A stretch of DNA of 12,387 nucleotides, from the NCBI GenBank assembly GCA_041495845.1, contig JBGQDM010000096.1:1-12387 (forward strand), read 5' to 3'. The translations under genes and the position numbers were made by a program. Shown piece after piece: positions 1 to 7,432 of the stretch (within the stretch, counting starts at the first letter, position 1; each line of letters begins with the position of its first letter). The notes beneath the pieces were generated by a model that was given only the letters and a program-made list of their open reading frames with translations, made no database searches and was not told the origin of the DNA. The stretch comes from JBGQDM01 sp041495845 (GTDB taxonomy: Bacteria > Acidobacteriota > Terriglobia > Terriglobales > Acidobacteriaceae).

Positions 1-2108
1 CCGCCGGCACCGAGCGCGCCGCTTCCGAATTCGCGCGCAAGAGCTTGCTCGACAAGGCCCGCTCGCGTCCCGACCTGGTGCGCGAAGTGCTCAACAAAGT
101 CCGCCGTGACGGCGTGTTCTCCACTCTGGGAGCCGTCCAGAGCCGCCTCGACCAGCCGCTCGCCGTTGGCTACAGCAGCTCGGGTGAGGTAATCGCGGTG
201 GCCGAAGACGTTACCGACATTGCCGTCGGCGATGCCGTGGCTTGCGCCGGAGCCGGCTATGCCGTGCACGCCGAGTTTGCCTGCGTGCCGCGTCTGCTGC
301 TGGCAAAAATCTCTGACCCGTCCGCTGTGGCTTGGGAACACGCTGCTTTCGGAACCCTCGGCGCCGTTGCTTTACATGGCGTTCGCGTTGCAGAAGTCCG
401 GCTCGGCGATCTGGTCGGTGTGATCGGTTTGGGACTGATTGGCCAGTTGACCGTGCAGATTCTCAAGTCCGCAGGTTGCCGCGTGCTCGGCTACGATCTC
501 GACCCGGTGCGGGCGGAACTCGCGGTCAGTCTCGGGGCTGATGATGCCGTCGCCGACGTCAATCAGTTTCGCGAACTCGCACTGCATCGGTCTGGTGGTG
601 CAGGTCTCGACTCCATTCTGATTACCGCGGAAACCCCCAGCAGTGAACCGGTGCAGCTTGCCGGTGCGGTGGCCCGCGATCGCGCCATCGTGGTTGCCGT
701 CGGCACCGTCGGCATGGACATCCAGCGCAAAGCCTACTTCGAAAAGGAATTGGACTTCCGTGTCTCGCGCTCCTATGGTCCGGGGCGCTATGACAGTGCT
801 TTCGAACAGAAAGGCCGCGACTATCCCATCGGCTACGTGCGCTGGACGGAAACGCGCAACCTCGCCGCCTTCCTCGACTTGCTCGCGGAGGGAAAAGTCC
901 GCGTCGCGCCCATGATCACCCATCGCTTTCCCATCGAGAACGCGCGCCAGGCCTACGATCTCGTCACCGGCACTCGGCGCGAGCCATCGCTCGGGATTGT
1001 GCTGACCTACCCGGAGTCGGAAGCTCCACTCACTCGCGTGATCGCGTCTTCCGCCGCCAGTCCCGCCGGCAGCGTTCGACTTGGTGTTCTTGGCGCCGGC
1101 AGTTTTGCCGTCAACACTCTTCTTCCCGCCATCAAGGGAATTGCGGGGCTGGAATTTGCCGGTGTCTGCGCCGCAACGGGCGCTCATGCGCGCCACGCCG
1201 CCGACAAATTCAGTTTCCGTTTCTGCACTTCGGATGAAAATGAAATTCTCGGCGATGACTCGATCAACGCCGTCCTGATCGCAACCCGCCACCACCTGCA
1301 CGCTCGCCAGGTGAAAGCCGCGCTGGCCGCGGGCAAACACGTTTTCTGCGAAAAGCCGCTGTGCCTTACCCAAATCGAACTTGCTGAAATAGGACACGCT
1401 CTCCGCGCACAGCCAAAAACAATTCTTGCCGTGGGATTTAACCGCCGCTTCGCTCCCCTGGCTCGCCAGCTAAAAGAATTTGTTGCTTCCTCACGCGAAC
1501 CTCTGCTGATGCACTATCGCGTGAATGCCGGTTACATTGCGCCCGACCACTGGATCCAGGACCACGAGCAAGGCGGAGGGCGCCTTCTCGGCGAGGTCTG
1601 TCACTTCGTCGATTTCCTGACGTTCCTGGCAGGCGCGGAACCCGTAGAGGTCACAACGCAGTCCCTGGGCAACGCCGGCAGATATAGCGGCGACAATTTC
1701 ACCCTGCTGATTCGTTTCGCCAACGGTTCGCAGGGAAGCGTACTCTATGCCGCCAATGGCGACCGCGCCTCTTCCAAAGAACGTGTGGAAGTCTTTTGTG
1801 GCGGCGCGATGGCTGTACTGGAAGATTTTCGCCGCCTCGAACTCGTCCGCGGCGGCCGCCGCCGTGTTACCCGCTCACGCACGCAGGACAAGGGTCATCG
1901 CGCCGAATGGGAAGCCTTCGTCGCCACTCTGCGTCGCGGCGGCCCTGCAGCCATCGCCTTCGAAGACATCGCCGCTTCCACTCTGGCCACTTTGTGCGCT
2001 CAGGATTCCCTCCGCTCCGGCGTGCCGGTACCGGTAAAGACACGGGAATTTCTCGCCGCCGCCTTGTCGGATGCTCTCGCCTCCAGTCACAATGAAAATC
2101 ATTCCTGA
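1..2108 (+). CDS. Bi-domain oxidoreductase (MDR alcohol dehydrogenase-like + Gfo/Idh/MocA), 5' partial
   Basis: The reading frame is open to the left edge (first full codon at base 3), so the true start lies upstream; about 701 residues are visible. Numbering from base 45, the first half is a medium-chain dehydrogenase/reductase: GroES-like part with GYSSSGEV (42-49), Rossmann loop GLGLIG (128-133), and a C-terminal PIENARQAYDLV segment. The second half is a Gfo/Idh/MocA oxidoreductase: nucleotide-binding GVLGAGSFA near 345, CEKPL near 434-438 with the usual catalytic-type lysine, and GGRLLGEVCHFVD near 508 in the substrate domain. Such fusions are a known family in bacterial polysaccharide clusters, where they are presumed to oxidise or reduce a nucleotide sugar in the cytoplasm; the substrate is not known to me. 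It is the first visible gene of the operon and ends just upstream of the carbamoyltransferase. The family identity is firm; the reaction is inference. Confidence 0.9.
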   Translation, partial: AGTERAASEFARKSLLDKARSRPDLVREVLNKVRRDGVFSTLGAVQSRLDQPLAVGYSSSGEVIAVAEDVTDIAVGDAVACAGAGYAVHAEFACVPRLLLAKISDPSAVAWEHAAFGTLGAVALHGVRVAEVRLGDLVGVIGLGLIGQLTVQILKSAGCRVLGYDLDPVRAELAVSLGADDAVADVNQFRELALHRSGGAGLDSILITAETPSSEPVQLAGAVARDRAIVVAVGTVGMDIQRKAYFEKELDFRVSRSYGPGRYDSAFEQKGRDYPIGYVRWTETRNLAAFLDLLAEGKVRVAPMITHRFPIENARQAYDLVTGTRREPSLGIVLTYPESEAPLTRVIASSAASPAGSVRLGVLGAGSFAVNTLLPAIKGIAGLEFAGVCAATGAHARHAADKFSFRFCTSDENEILGDDSINAVLIATRHHLHARQVKAALAAGKHVFCEKPLCLTQIELAEIGHALRAQPKTILAVGFNRRFAPLARQLKEFVASSREPLLMHYRVNAGYIAPDHWIQDHEQGGGRLLGEVCHFVDFLTFLAGAEPVEVTTQSLGNAGRYSGDNFTLLIRFANGSQGSVLYAANGDRASSKERVEVFCGGAMAVLEDFRRLELVRGGRRRVTRSRTQDKGHRAEWEAFVATLRRGGPAAIAFEDIAASTLATLCAQDSLRSGVPVPVKTREFLAAALSDALASSHNENHS

Positions 2109-2179
2109 GATGTTTGGTTGTGCCAGCGATCAACGTCTCACACACCAACGCGCGACGGGCCCACGCCCATGCGCCTGAC

Positions 2180-2186
2180 GGGAGAA
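2180..2186 (+). promoter_or_regulatory. Ribosome binding site supporting TTG start at 2195
   Basis: GGGAGAA lies about 9 bases upstream of the TTG at 2195. It supports that codon as the start of the carbamoyltransferase instead of the TTG at 2114 or GTG at 2120, which have no comparable purine tract in front of them. Confidence 0.5.
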
Positions 2187-2194
2187 CCCGGCCC

Positions 2195-3928
2195 TTGCTG
2201 ATACTCGGCCTCAACATGTTTCACGCGGACGCATCCGCCGCCCTCATCCGCGACGGCGAAGTGGTCTTTGCTGTGGCCGAGGAGCGTCTCAATCGCGCCA
2301 AGCACTATGGCGGATTTCCCGCACTCGCCATCCGCGCCTGCCTCGACTTTGCCGGAGCCCGCATCACCGACATTGATCACGTCGCTGTCGGCCAGGACAC
2401 CGATGCCAACCTGATTCAGAAAGTCCAATACGCGCTGACCAATCCCGCCAAGATCCTCAACTTCATCCGCCTGCGCCAACGCAAAGAATCCATGCGCGAC
2501 GTGCGCGCCCTAATCGCGCAAGCCCTCGAAACCGATCCCGCCCAACTCCGATTTCAGGTTCACCACCTAGAACACCACATCGCTCACATTGCCAGCGCCT
2601 ACTACTGCTCGCCCTGGGAGAGCGCCGCCGGCTTCAGCTACGACGGTTCCGGCGATTTCGTTTCCACCATGATGGCGCGCTGCCAGGGCAACGAAATCGA
2701 AGTCCTTGAGCGCGTCTTCCTCCCGCACTCGCTTGGCAGCTTCTACACCATGATTTGCGATTTCATCGGCTACCGGAAATACGGCGATGAAGGCAAAGTC
2801 ATGGGCCTCGCGCCCTACGGAAAGGACACCTACTGCGAGCAAGTCAGCCGCTTCGTGACGCCGAAAAACGACGGCCTTCGCCTCGACCTCGACTACTTCC
2901 AGCCGCTCGGCAGCAATCAGGGCATGCAAGTCCGCGACGACGGTGTGGTTGAACTGGCCCGCCATTACTCCGACCGCATGGTCGAACTCTTCGGCGAGGC
3001 GCGCGTCCCGCACAGCGAAATCACACAGCGCGACATGGATCTCGCCTTCGCCATGCAGCATCGTTTTGAAGAAGTGTTTTTCGCCCTGCTCCACGAATTG
3101 CACCATCGCGTGCCGCTCACCGATTTGGCCATGGCCGGTGGCTGCGCTCTCAACAGTGTGGCCAACGGCAAACTGTTTTCGCGCACACCGTTTCAGCGCA
3201 CCTGGATTCAACCTGCCGCCGGCGACGAAGGCCTGGCCATTGGTGCTGCGCTGCACACCTGCCACAGCGTGCTCAAGCAACCGCGCCGCCACGTCATGAC
3301 CAACGCTTCGCTGGGTCCGGAATTTTCCGAAGCCCGCATCGAAGGCGCGCTGAAGCCCGCCAAACTAAGCTACCGCCGCCTGGAGCGCGAACCTTTACTC
3401 GAAGCTGTGGCCGAACAGATCGCCGCCGGCAATGTCACGGGATGGTTCCAAGGCCGCATGGAGTGGGGACCGCGGGCGCTCGGCAACCGTTCCATCGTCG
3501 CCCACCCCGGCCTGCCCAACATGAAGGACGTGCTCAACGCGCGCATCAAACACCGCGAATGGTTCCGCCCCTTTGCTCCGTCTATCCTCGTTGAAGCCCA
3601 GTCGGAATACTTTGAACACGACCACCCGTCGCCCTACATGCTCCACGTCTACAAAATCCGCCCGGAAAAACGCCCACTGCTCTGCGCCGTCAATCACGTC
3701 GATGACACCGGCCGCCTGCAAAGCGTGAGTCGCGACGAGAACCCCCTCTACTACGACTTGATTCGCGCCTTTCAGCGCAAAAGCGGTTTGCCCGTGGTGC
3801 TCAACACCAGCTTCAACGAGAACGAGCCCATCGTCTGCCAGCCGGAAGAAGCGATCGACTGCTTTCAGCGCACCAAGATGGACGCCATCGCCATCGGCCC
3901 ATTTTTCGCGCTGAAGGCGGAGAACTGA
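2195..3928 (+). CDS. Carbamoyltransferase, NodU/CmcH family
   Basis: Predicted to move a carbamoyl group from carbamoyl phosphate to a hydroxyl, here probably on a sugar or glycan intermediate in the cytoplasm. With TTG at 2195 the protein has 577 residues and begins right at the family's usual N-terminus (LLILGLNMFHADASAAL). Visible signatures are the histidine-rich HHLEHHIAHIASAYY near residue 121, GGCALNS near 315, the C-terminal domain hallmark GPRALGNRS near 425 followed by REWFRPFAPS, and VLNTSFNENEPIV near 533. The frame stays open upstream to TTG 2114, but the extra 27 residues do not resemble the family, so the start is uncertain between 2114 and 2195. It is six bases from the next gene, consistent with an operon. 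NodU-type enzymes carbamoylate Nod factors and CmcH-type enzymes carbamoylate cephamycins; in this context a polysaccharide substrate is more likely (inference). Confidence 0.92.
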   Translation: MLILGLNMFHADASAALIRDGEVVFAVAEERLNRAKHYGGFPALAIRACLDFAGARITDIDHVAVGQDTDANLIQKVQYALTNPAKILNFIRLRQRKESMRDVRALIAQALETDPAQLRFQVHHLEHHIAHIASAYYCSPWESAAGFSYDGSGDFVSTMMARCQGNEIEVLERVFLPHSLGSFYTMICDFIGYRKYGDEGKVMGLAPYGKDTYCEQVSRFVTPKNDGLRLDLDYFQPLGSNQGMQVRDDGVVELARHYSDRMVELFGEARVPHSEITQRDMDLAFAMQHRFEEVFFALLHELHHRVPLTDLAMAGGCALNSVANGKLFSRTPFQRTWIQPAAGDEGLAIGAALHTCHSVLKQPRRHVMTNASLGPEFSEARIEGALKPAKLSYRRLEREPLLEAVAEQIAAGNVTGWFQGRMEWGPRALGNRSIVAHPGLPNMKDVLNARIKHREWFRPFAPSILVEAQSEYFEHDHPSPYMLHVYKIRPEKRPLLCAVNHVDDTGRLQSVSRDENPLYYDLIRAFQRKSGLPVVLNTSFNENEPIVCQPEEAIDCFQRTKMDAIAIGPFFALKAEN

Positions 3929-3934
3929 GCGTAC

Positions 3935-5035
3935 GTGCCCGACTCTGGCGAAAATCCGTCGCCGGCCGCGCCCGCCGCAACCCCCGCGCTCAGCCTCGAG
4001 GCGGTCGCTCTGGTTCCCCGCCTGCGCGTGCTGTGTTGGGCCGGTGATGTGCTCTACGCCTCGAACGGTTACACCCTACTCTCCTGCCGCATGCAGTCGC
4101 TGCCGCTGACCTGGCGCGAAGTGGGCCGCGTGGATACCCGCTGGTGGCGCCAGATTACCGCTCGCCACCGGCTCACCTCCCGCTTCGCTCGCGATGGCTT
4201 CCATGCGCTCGCCGTCTTACCCTCGGGTCATCTCATCGGCGCAGTTCCCGGCGCCATCGTGGCCCTCGCTCCCGGCGAGCGGCGGTTTCGCACCACGCAC
4301 TCCATTCCCCGCGGCACGCGTCCGCTGAATTTCGCCGTCACTCCGGCGGGCGAAGTTTTGTGGGGAGAGTACTTCGACAACTCTGTTCGCAGCGAAGTCC
4401 ACGTCTATCGCTCGCGCGATCAGGGCCGTACCTGGAACATCGCTCACACTTTCCCGCCGTTCACCATCCGCCACGTGCACAACATCGTCTACGACCGCTG
4501 GCGCGATTGCCTTTGGGTGCTTACCGGCGACGTCGGCAAGGAATGCCAGATCCTCCGCGCTTCGCTCGACTGGCGGAAAATCGACACTGTGCTCTCCGGC
4601 AACCAGCAGGCGCGCGCCGTCGCCTGCGTCCCACGGGCGGAAGGCATTTACTTCGCGTCCGATACTCCGCTCGAGCAAAATTACATCTACCGGTTGGACC
4701 AGAGCGGCGTGCCGCGGCAACTCGCGCCCGTTAGCAGTTCCGTCCTGTGTGGCTGTTCCGTTGGCGACAACGTTTTCTTTTCCGCCATGGTCGAACCCAG
4801 CGAGGTGAACCGCGACCGCCAGATTGCGCTCTACGGCGGCTCCGGCGACGACTGGCAGCGGCTCCAGTCCTGGGACAAGGACCGCTGGCCCATGCGCTTC
4901 TTTCAATATGGCAATGCGTTCTTGCCCGCCGGAGAAAACGCGACCGACTTTCTGGCATTGACCACCGTCGCCGCCGCGGGACACGATCTCGAAACTTCCA
5001 TCTGGCGCGTCCACGCCGCCGGAGGCAGCCAGTGA
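3935..5035 (+). CDS. Uncharacterised beta-propeller (BNR/Asp-box) protein
   Basis: A 366-residue protein starting at GTG 3935, six bases after the carbamoyltransferase stop, with a GGCGGAGA purine tract about 11 bases upstream. It has a clear Asp-box, SRDQGRTW at residues 160-167 (SxDxGxTW), of the type found in sialidase-like and other BNR beta-propellers. Many short hydrophobic beta-strand stretches follow in regular spacing, for example HVHNIVYD (180-187), LWVLTGD (193-199) and GIYFASD (237-243). The N-terminus is Pro/Ala-rich and shows no convincing signal peptide or membrane segment, so it is probably cytoplasmic. I see no recognisable set of sialidase catalytic arginines, so enzymatic activity cannot be claimed. 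Its stop codon overlaps the next gene's start by four bases (GTGA at 5032-5035), implying translational coupling to the epimerase. It could be a glycan-binding scaffold or a divergent hydrolase or lyase. Confidence 0.8.
   Translation: MPDSGENPSPAAPAATPALSLEAVALVPRLRVLCWAGDVLYASNGYTLLSCRMQSLPLTWREVGRVDTRWWRQITARHRLTSRFARDGFHALAVLPSGHLIGAVPGAIVALAPGERRFRTTHSIPRGTRPLNFAVTPAGEVLWGEYFDNSVRSEVHVYRSRDQGRTWNIAHTFPPFTIRHVHNIVYDRWRDCLWVLTGDVGKECQILRASLDWRKIDTVLSGNQQARAVACVPRAEGIYFASDTPLEQNYIYRLDQSGVPRQLAPVSSSVLCGCSVGDNVFFSAMVEPSEVNRDRQIALYGGSGDDWQRLQSWDKDRWPMRFFQYGNAFLPAGENATDFLALTTVAAAGHDLETSIWRVHAAGGSQ
5021..5025 (+). promoter_or_regulatory. Ribosome binding site fixing GTG start at 5032
   Basis: GGAGG stands six bases before GTG 5032. 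The frame is open further upstream to 4747, but that stretch is the shadow of the beta-propeller gene, so this site decides the epimerase start. Confidence 0.7.
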
Positions 5036-6033
5036 GCGTCGCCCCCACCCAACGCCCACGCCGCGGCCGGCTCCAGTACTATCGCCGCATCGCTGCTGCT
5101 TATCTTCTGCCTGGCCAGAGCCATCTCACCTTCTGGCACGAGACGCCCGAACTCAATCCCGCGTTGCGCCCAGGCCAACTCGGCGAATACTACATGCTGT
5201 TTTCCGCCAAAGCCGATTACGCTGGCCACCATGATGCCGACGGAATTCCCCTGCTCGATTATCGTGGCGCCATCGGCCTGCAGTACAACCCCATCGCCAT
5301 CGCCCAATGGGGGCTCGGCAACTACAACCTGTGGCAACGTACTGGCGACGCACCACGCCGCGCACTCTTTCTGAAGGCCGCCGACTGGCTGGTGGCGCAG
5401 TTGCAACAAAATCCCCATGGGCTCTGGGTCTGGAATCATCACTTCGACTGGGAGTATCGCGACACGCTGCGTGCGCCGTGGTATTCCGGCTTGGCGCAAG
5501 GGCAGGGAATTTCCTTACTGGTGCGCGCTCACAGGGAAACGGGGAATCCGGCCTACCTCGAAGCTGCCCGTCGCGCCTTCGCTGCCTTTCAGACTCCAGT
5601 CACTGCGGGTGGCGTTTCGTTTACCGACAATGCCGGCGACCTTTGGTTCGAGGAGTACATCGTGGATCCGCCGACGCACATCCTCAACGGCTTTATCTGG
5701 GCGGCCTGGGGAGTCTACGATTTCTTTCTCGCCACCGGCGACGAGTCTGGGCGCCAACTGTTCGATCGTGCTGTGGCCACGCTGCGCCGCCACTTGCCCG
5801 CCTATGACACTGGCTTCTGGTCGCTCTACGAGCAATCTGGCACGCGGCTCAGGATGTTGGCCAGCCCGTTCTATCACCACCTGCACATCGTGCAGTTGCG
5901 AATCATGCACCACCTCACCGGCGATGCGGTGTTTTCCAGCTATGCGGACCGTTGGGAGCAATTCGCCGGCCGCCGGATTTGCCGTGCCCGCGCTCTCTGC
6001 TACAAAAGTATTTTCAAACTCTGTTACTACTGA
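5032..6033 (+). CDS. D-glucuronyl C5-epimerase family protein
   Basis: A 333-residue protein predicted to invert C5 of a hexuronic acid residue (glucuronate to iduronate in the known family). The start GTG 5032 overlaps the upstream stop by four bases and has a strong GGAGG. Family-like segments are GEYYMLFSAKADY (51-63), GLQYNPIAIAQWGL (82-95), SGLAQGQGISLLVRA (152-166) of the alpha/alpha-barrel, WFEEY (205-209), HILNGFIWAAWGVYDF (216-231), a SLYEQSG loop (264-270) and FYHHLHIVQL (280-289). From memory, the last resembles the vertebrate YHTTHINQL segment that carries a catalytic tyrosine; here that is Tyr281. The protein is about half the vertebrate length and matches only the C-terminal catalytic part. 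No signal peptide or anchor is visible, so it should act in the cytoplasm. The C-terminal tail is basic and aromatic. Family assignment is solid; the substrate is unproven. Confidence 0.87.
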   Translation: MSVAPTQRPRRGRLQYYRRIAAAYLLPGQSHLTFWHETPELNPALRPGQLGEYYMLFSAKADYAGHHDADGIPLLDYRGAIGLQYNPIAIAQWGLGNYNLWQRTGDAPRRALFLKAADWLVAQLQQNPHGLWVWNHHFDWEYRDTLRAPWYSGLAQGQGISLLVRAHRETGNPAYLEAARRAFAAFQTPVTAGGVSFTDNAGDLWFEEYIVDPPTHILNGFIWAAWGVYDFFLATGDESGRQLFDRAVATLRRHLPAYDTGFWSLYEQSGTRLRMLASPFYHHLHIVQLRIMHHLTGDAVFSSYADRWEQFAGRRICRARALCYKSIFKLCYY

Positions 6034-6046
6034 TCTCGGATCACGC

Positions 6047-7300
6047 GTGAAGATTCTCTACGTGTCGCAATACTTTCCGCCGGAGATGGGCGCGCCCGCC
6101 GCTCGCGCCTCCGAACTCGCGCGCCACTGGGTTGCCGCCGGTCACGAAGTCACCGTGCTGACGGGGTTTCCCAACCATCCCACCGGAGTCATTCCCCCGG
6201 AATACCGTAGCCGCTTTCGGCGTCTGGTCGCGCGCGAAGAATGGAACGGCGTGCGTCTGCTGCGCACCTGGCTGCTGCCGTTTCCCAATCGCAAACCCCA
6301 CCAGCGCATCCTCAACTACACGTCATTTTGCCTATCCTCTGCGCTGAGCGGACTTTTTCTTTCACGGCCCGATGTAGTGATCGGCAGTTCACCGCAGTTG
6401 CTGGTTGCCGTTTCCGCCTACTGGCTGGCCCGCTGCCGCCGCGTGCCCTTCGTCTTTGAGGTCCGCGACCTTTGGCCGGAGTCGCTGGTCGCCGTCGGTC
6501 TGGGCAACGAGCACTCGTTCCTCCATCGTCTGCTGGCGCGCATTGCCGGTTTTCTTTACCGGCATGCCGACCACATGGTTGTGGTCACGCCGGCGTTCGC
6601 GGGGCATTTGACTCGCCACTGGAAAGTACCCGCCAACAAAATCTCCGTCGTCGAGAATGGCGTTGAGACTGACCTCTTCCGCCCGCTTGCGGAGACCGCC
6701 GCGCTCAAACGCGAACTGGGCGCGGAAGGGAAGTTCCTCGCCTGCTACGTCGGCACCATCGGCATGGCGCACGGCCTGGAAACGCTGATTGACGCTGCCA
6801 CCAGCCTGCAAACTGCCGCGCCCCACGTTCATTTCCTGCTGCTGGGTGAAGGTGCAGACAAAGAAAAGACCACCGTGCTGGCTCACGAGCGCCGGCTCAC
6901 CAATCTCACCATCGTGGATCAGAAACCGCGAGCAGAGATTCCGGCATATATTTCCGCTTCCGATGTCTGTCTCGTGCTGCTGCGGAAAGCTGAAGTCTTC
7001 AAGACCGTGGTTCCCACAAAATTGCTGGAGTTCATGAGTTGCGCGCGCCCCGTAGTTCTTGCTGTCGAGGGTCAGGCGCGCACCATCGTAGAGGCAGCAC
7101 AGGCCGGGGTGTGCATTGAGCCGGAGAATCCAGCCGCGCTCGCGGAAGCGATCCTCCGCCTTGCCTCGGATCCCCCCCGCTGCACTGCGCTCGGCCAAAA
7201 CGGCCGCCGCTACATCGAACAGAATCTCGCCCGCAAACAAACAGCAGATAAATATCTGGAAGTACTGGAGACGTTACTGCAGGCAAGAAGTCACGCCTGA
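6047..7300 (+). CDS. Glycosyltransferase family 4 (WbuB/WcaI-like)
   Basis: A 417-residue GT-B fold glycosyltransferase starting at GTG 6047, 13 bases after the epimerase stop, with TCGGA about six bases upstream; the frame is open much further upstream only as a shadow of the epimerase gene. The N-terminal acceptor domain opens with KILYVSQYFPPEMGAPAAR (2-20), typical of the WbuB/WcaI-like GT4 group, followed by FEVRDLWPES (137-146). The donor domain shows VVENGVETDLF (201-211), YVGTIGMAHGLETLIDA (234-250), LLLGEGA (264-270) and the GT4 E-rich motif area FKTVVPTKLLEFMSCARPVV (318-337). It should transfer a sugar from a nucleotide donor onto a lipid-linked acceptor at the cytoplasmic face. 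Neither donor nor acceptor can be read from the sequence; WbuB itself is an N-acetyl-L-fucosamine transferase. It is the last gene of the plus-strand operon. Confidence 0.93.
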   Translation: MKILYVSQYFPPEMGAPAARASELARHWVAAGHEVTVLTGFPNHPTGVIPPEYRSRFRRLVAREEWNGVRLLRTWLLPFPNRKPHQRILNYTSFCLSSALSGLFLSRPDVVIGSSPQLLVAVSAYWLARCRRVPFVFEVRDLWPESLVAVGLGNEHSFLHRLLARIAGFLYRHADHMVVVTPAFAGHLTRHWKVPANKISVVENGVETDLFRPLAETAALKRELGAEGKFLACYVGTIGMAHGLETLIDAATSLQTAAPHVHFLLLGEGADKEKTTVLAHERRLTNLTIVDQKPRAEIPAYISASDVCLVLLRKAEVFKTVVPTKLLEFMSCARPVVLAVEGQARTIVEAAQAGVCIEPENPAALAEAILRLASDPPRCTALGQNGRRYIEQNLARKQTADKYLEVLETLLQARSHA

Positions 7301-7432
7301 CCGGCGAGTGGGGAAAAACAAGAGAAGGTGGGATGCATCGAACGCAAAAGAAATTCCTCAGCGCTCTCTGCGGCCTTTCTCAGCGACCTCAAGCGTTCCC
7401 AGCTCTCCGCAAACAGCACCGGAAAGGTGGCC
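7301..7432. other. Convergent intergenic region
   Basis: This 132-base gap separates two genes that converge on it. It contains no reading frame I would support and no clear stem followed by a T-run on either strand. Its central part holds a degenerate repeat-like segment, listed separately. Confidence 0.5.
7354..7396. repeat. Degenerate CTCAGCG/CTCTGCGG intergenic repeat
   Basis: CTCAGCG occurs at 7357-7363 and again at 7379-7385 (period 22) with CTCTGCGG at 7366-7373 between them, then a weaker CTCAAGCG near 7388. Read on the minus strand this gives alternating CGCTGAG / CCGCAGAG units. Short intergenic arrays of this kind (imperfect units of about 11 bases such as CGCAGAG-GACG) occur in many environmental bacterial genomes; that comparison is from memory. 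The copy here looks decayed. Function is unknown. Confidence 0.4.

Noticed and set aside
372..1397. Minus-strand open frame of 341 codons inside the bi-domain oxidoreductase gene
   Set aside because: It lies wholly antisense to a gene with strong family motifs, and its translation shows no domain; long antisense frames are expected at this GC content.
2567..3292. Minus-strand open frame of 241 codons inside the carbamoyltransferase gene
   Set aside because: Antisense shadow of a well-conserved gene; no ribosome binding site or domain.
4747..5031. N-terminal extension of the epimerase frame back to 4747
   Set aside because: The extra 95 residues are arginine-rich and overlap the propeller gene in another frame; GTG 5032 has GGAGG six bases upstream and a coupled GTGA overlap.
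4217..5059. Minus-strand open frame of 280 codons opposite the propeller gene
   Set aside because: No recognisable domain, while the plus strand has an Asp-box and operon spacing.
5417..6046. N-terminal extension of the glycosyltransferase frame back to 5417
   Set aside because: It overlaps the epimerase gene and has no family similarity; the GT4 N-terminus begins exactly after GTG 6047.
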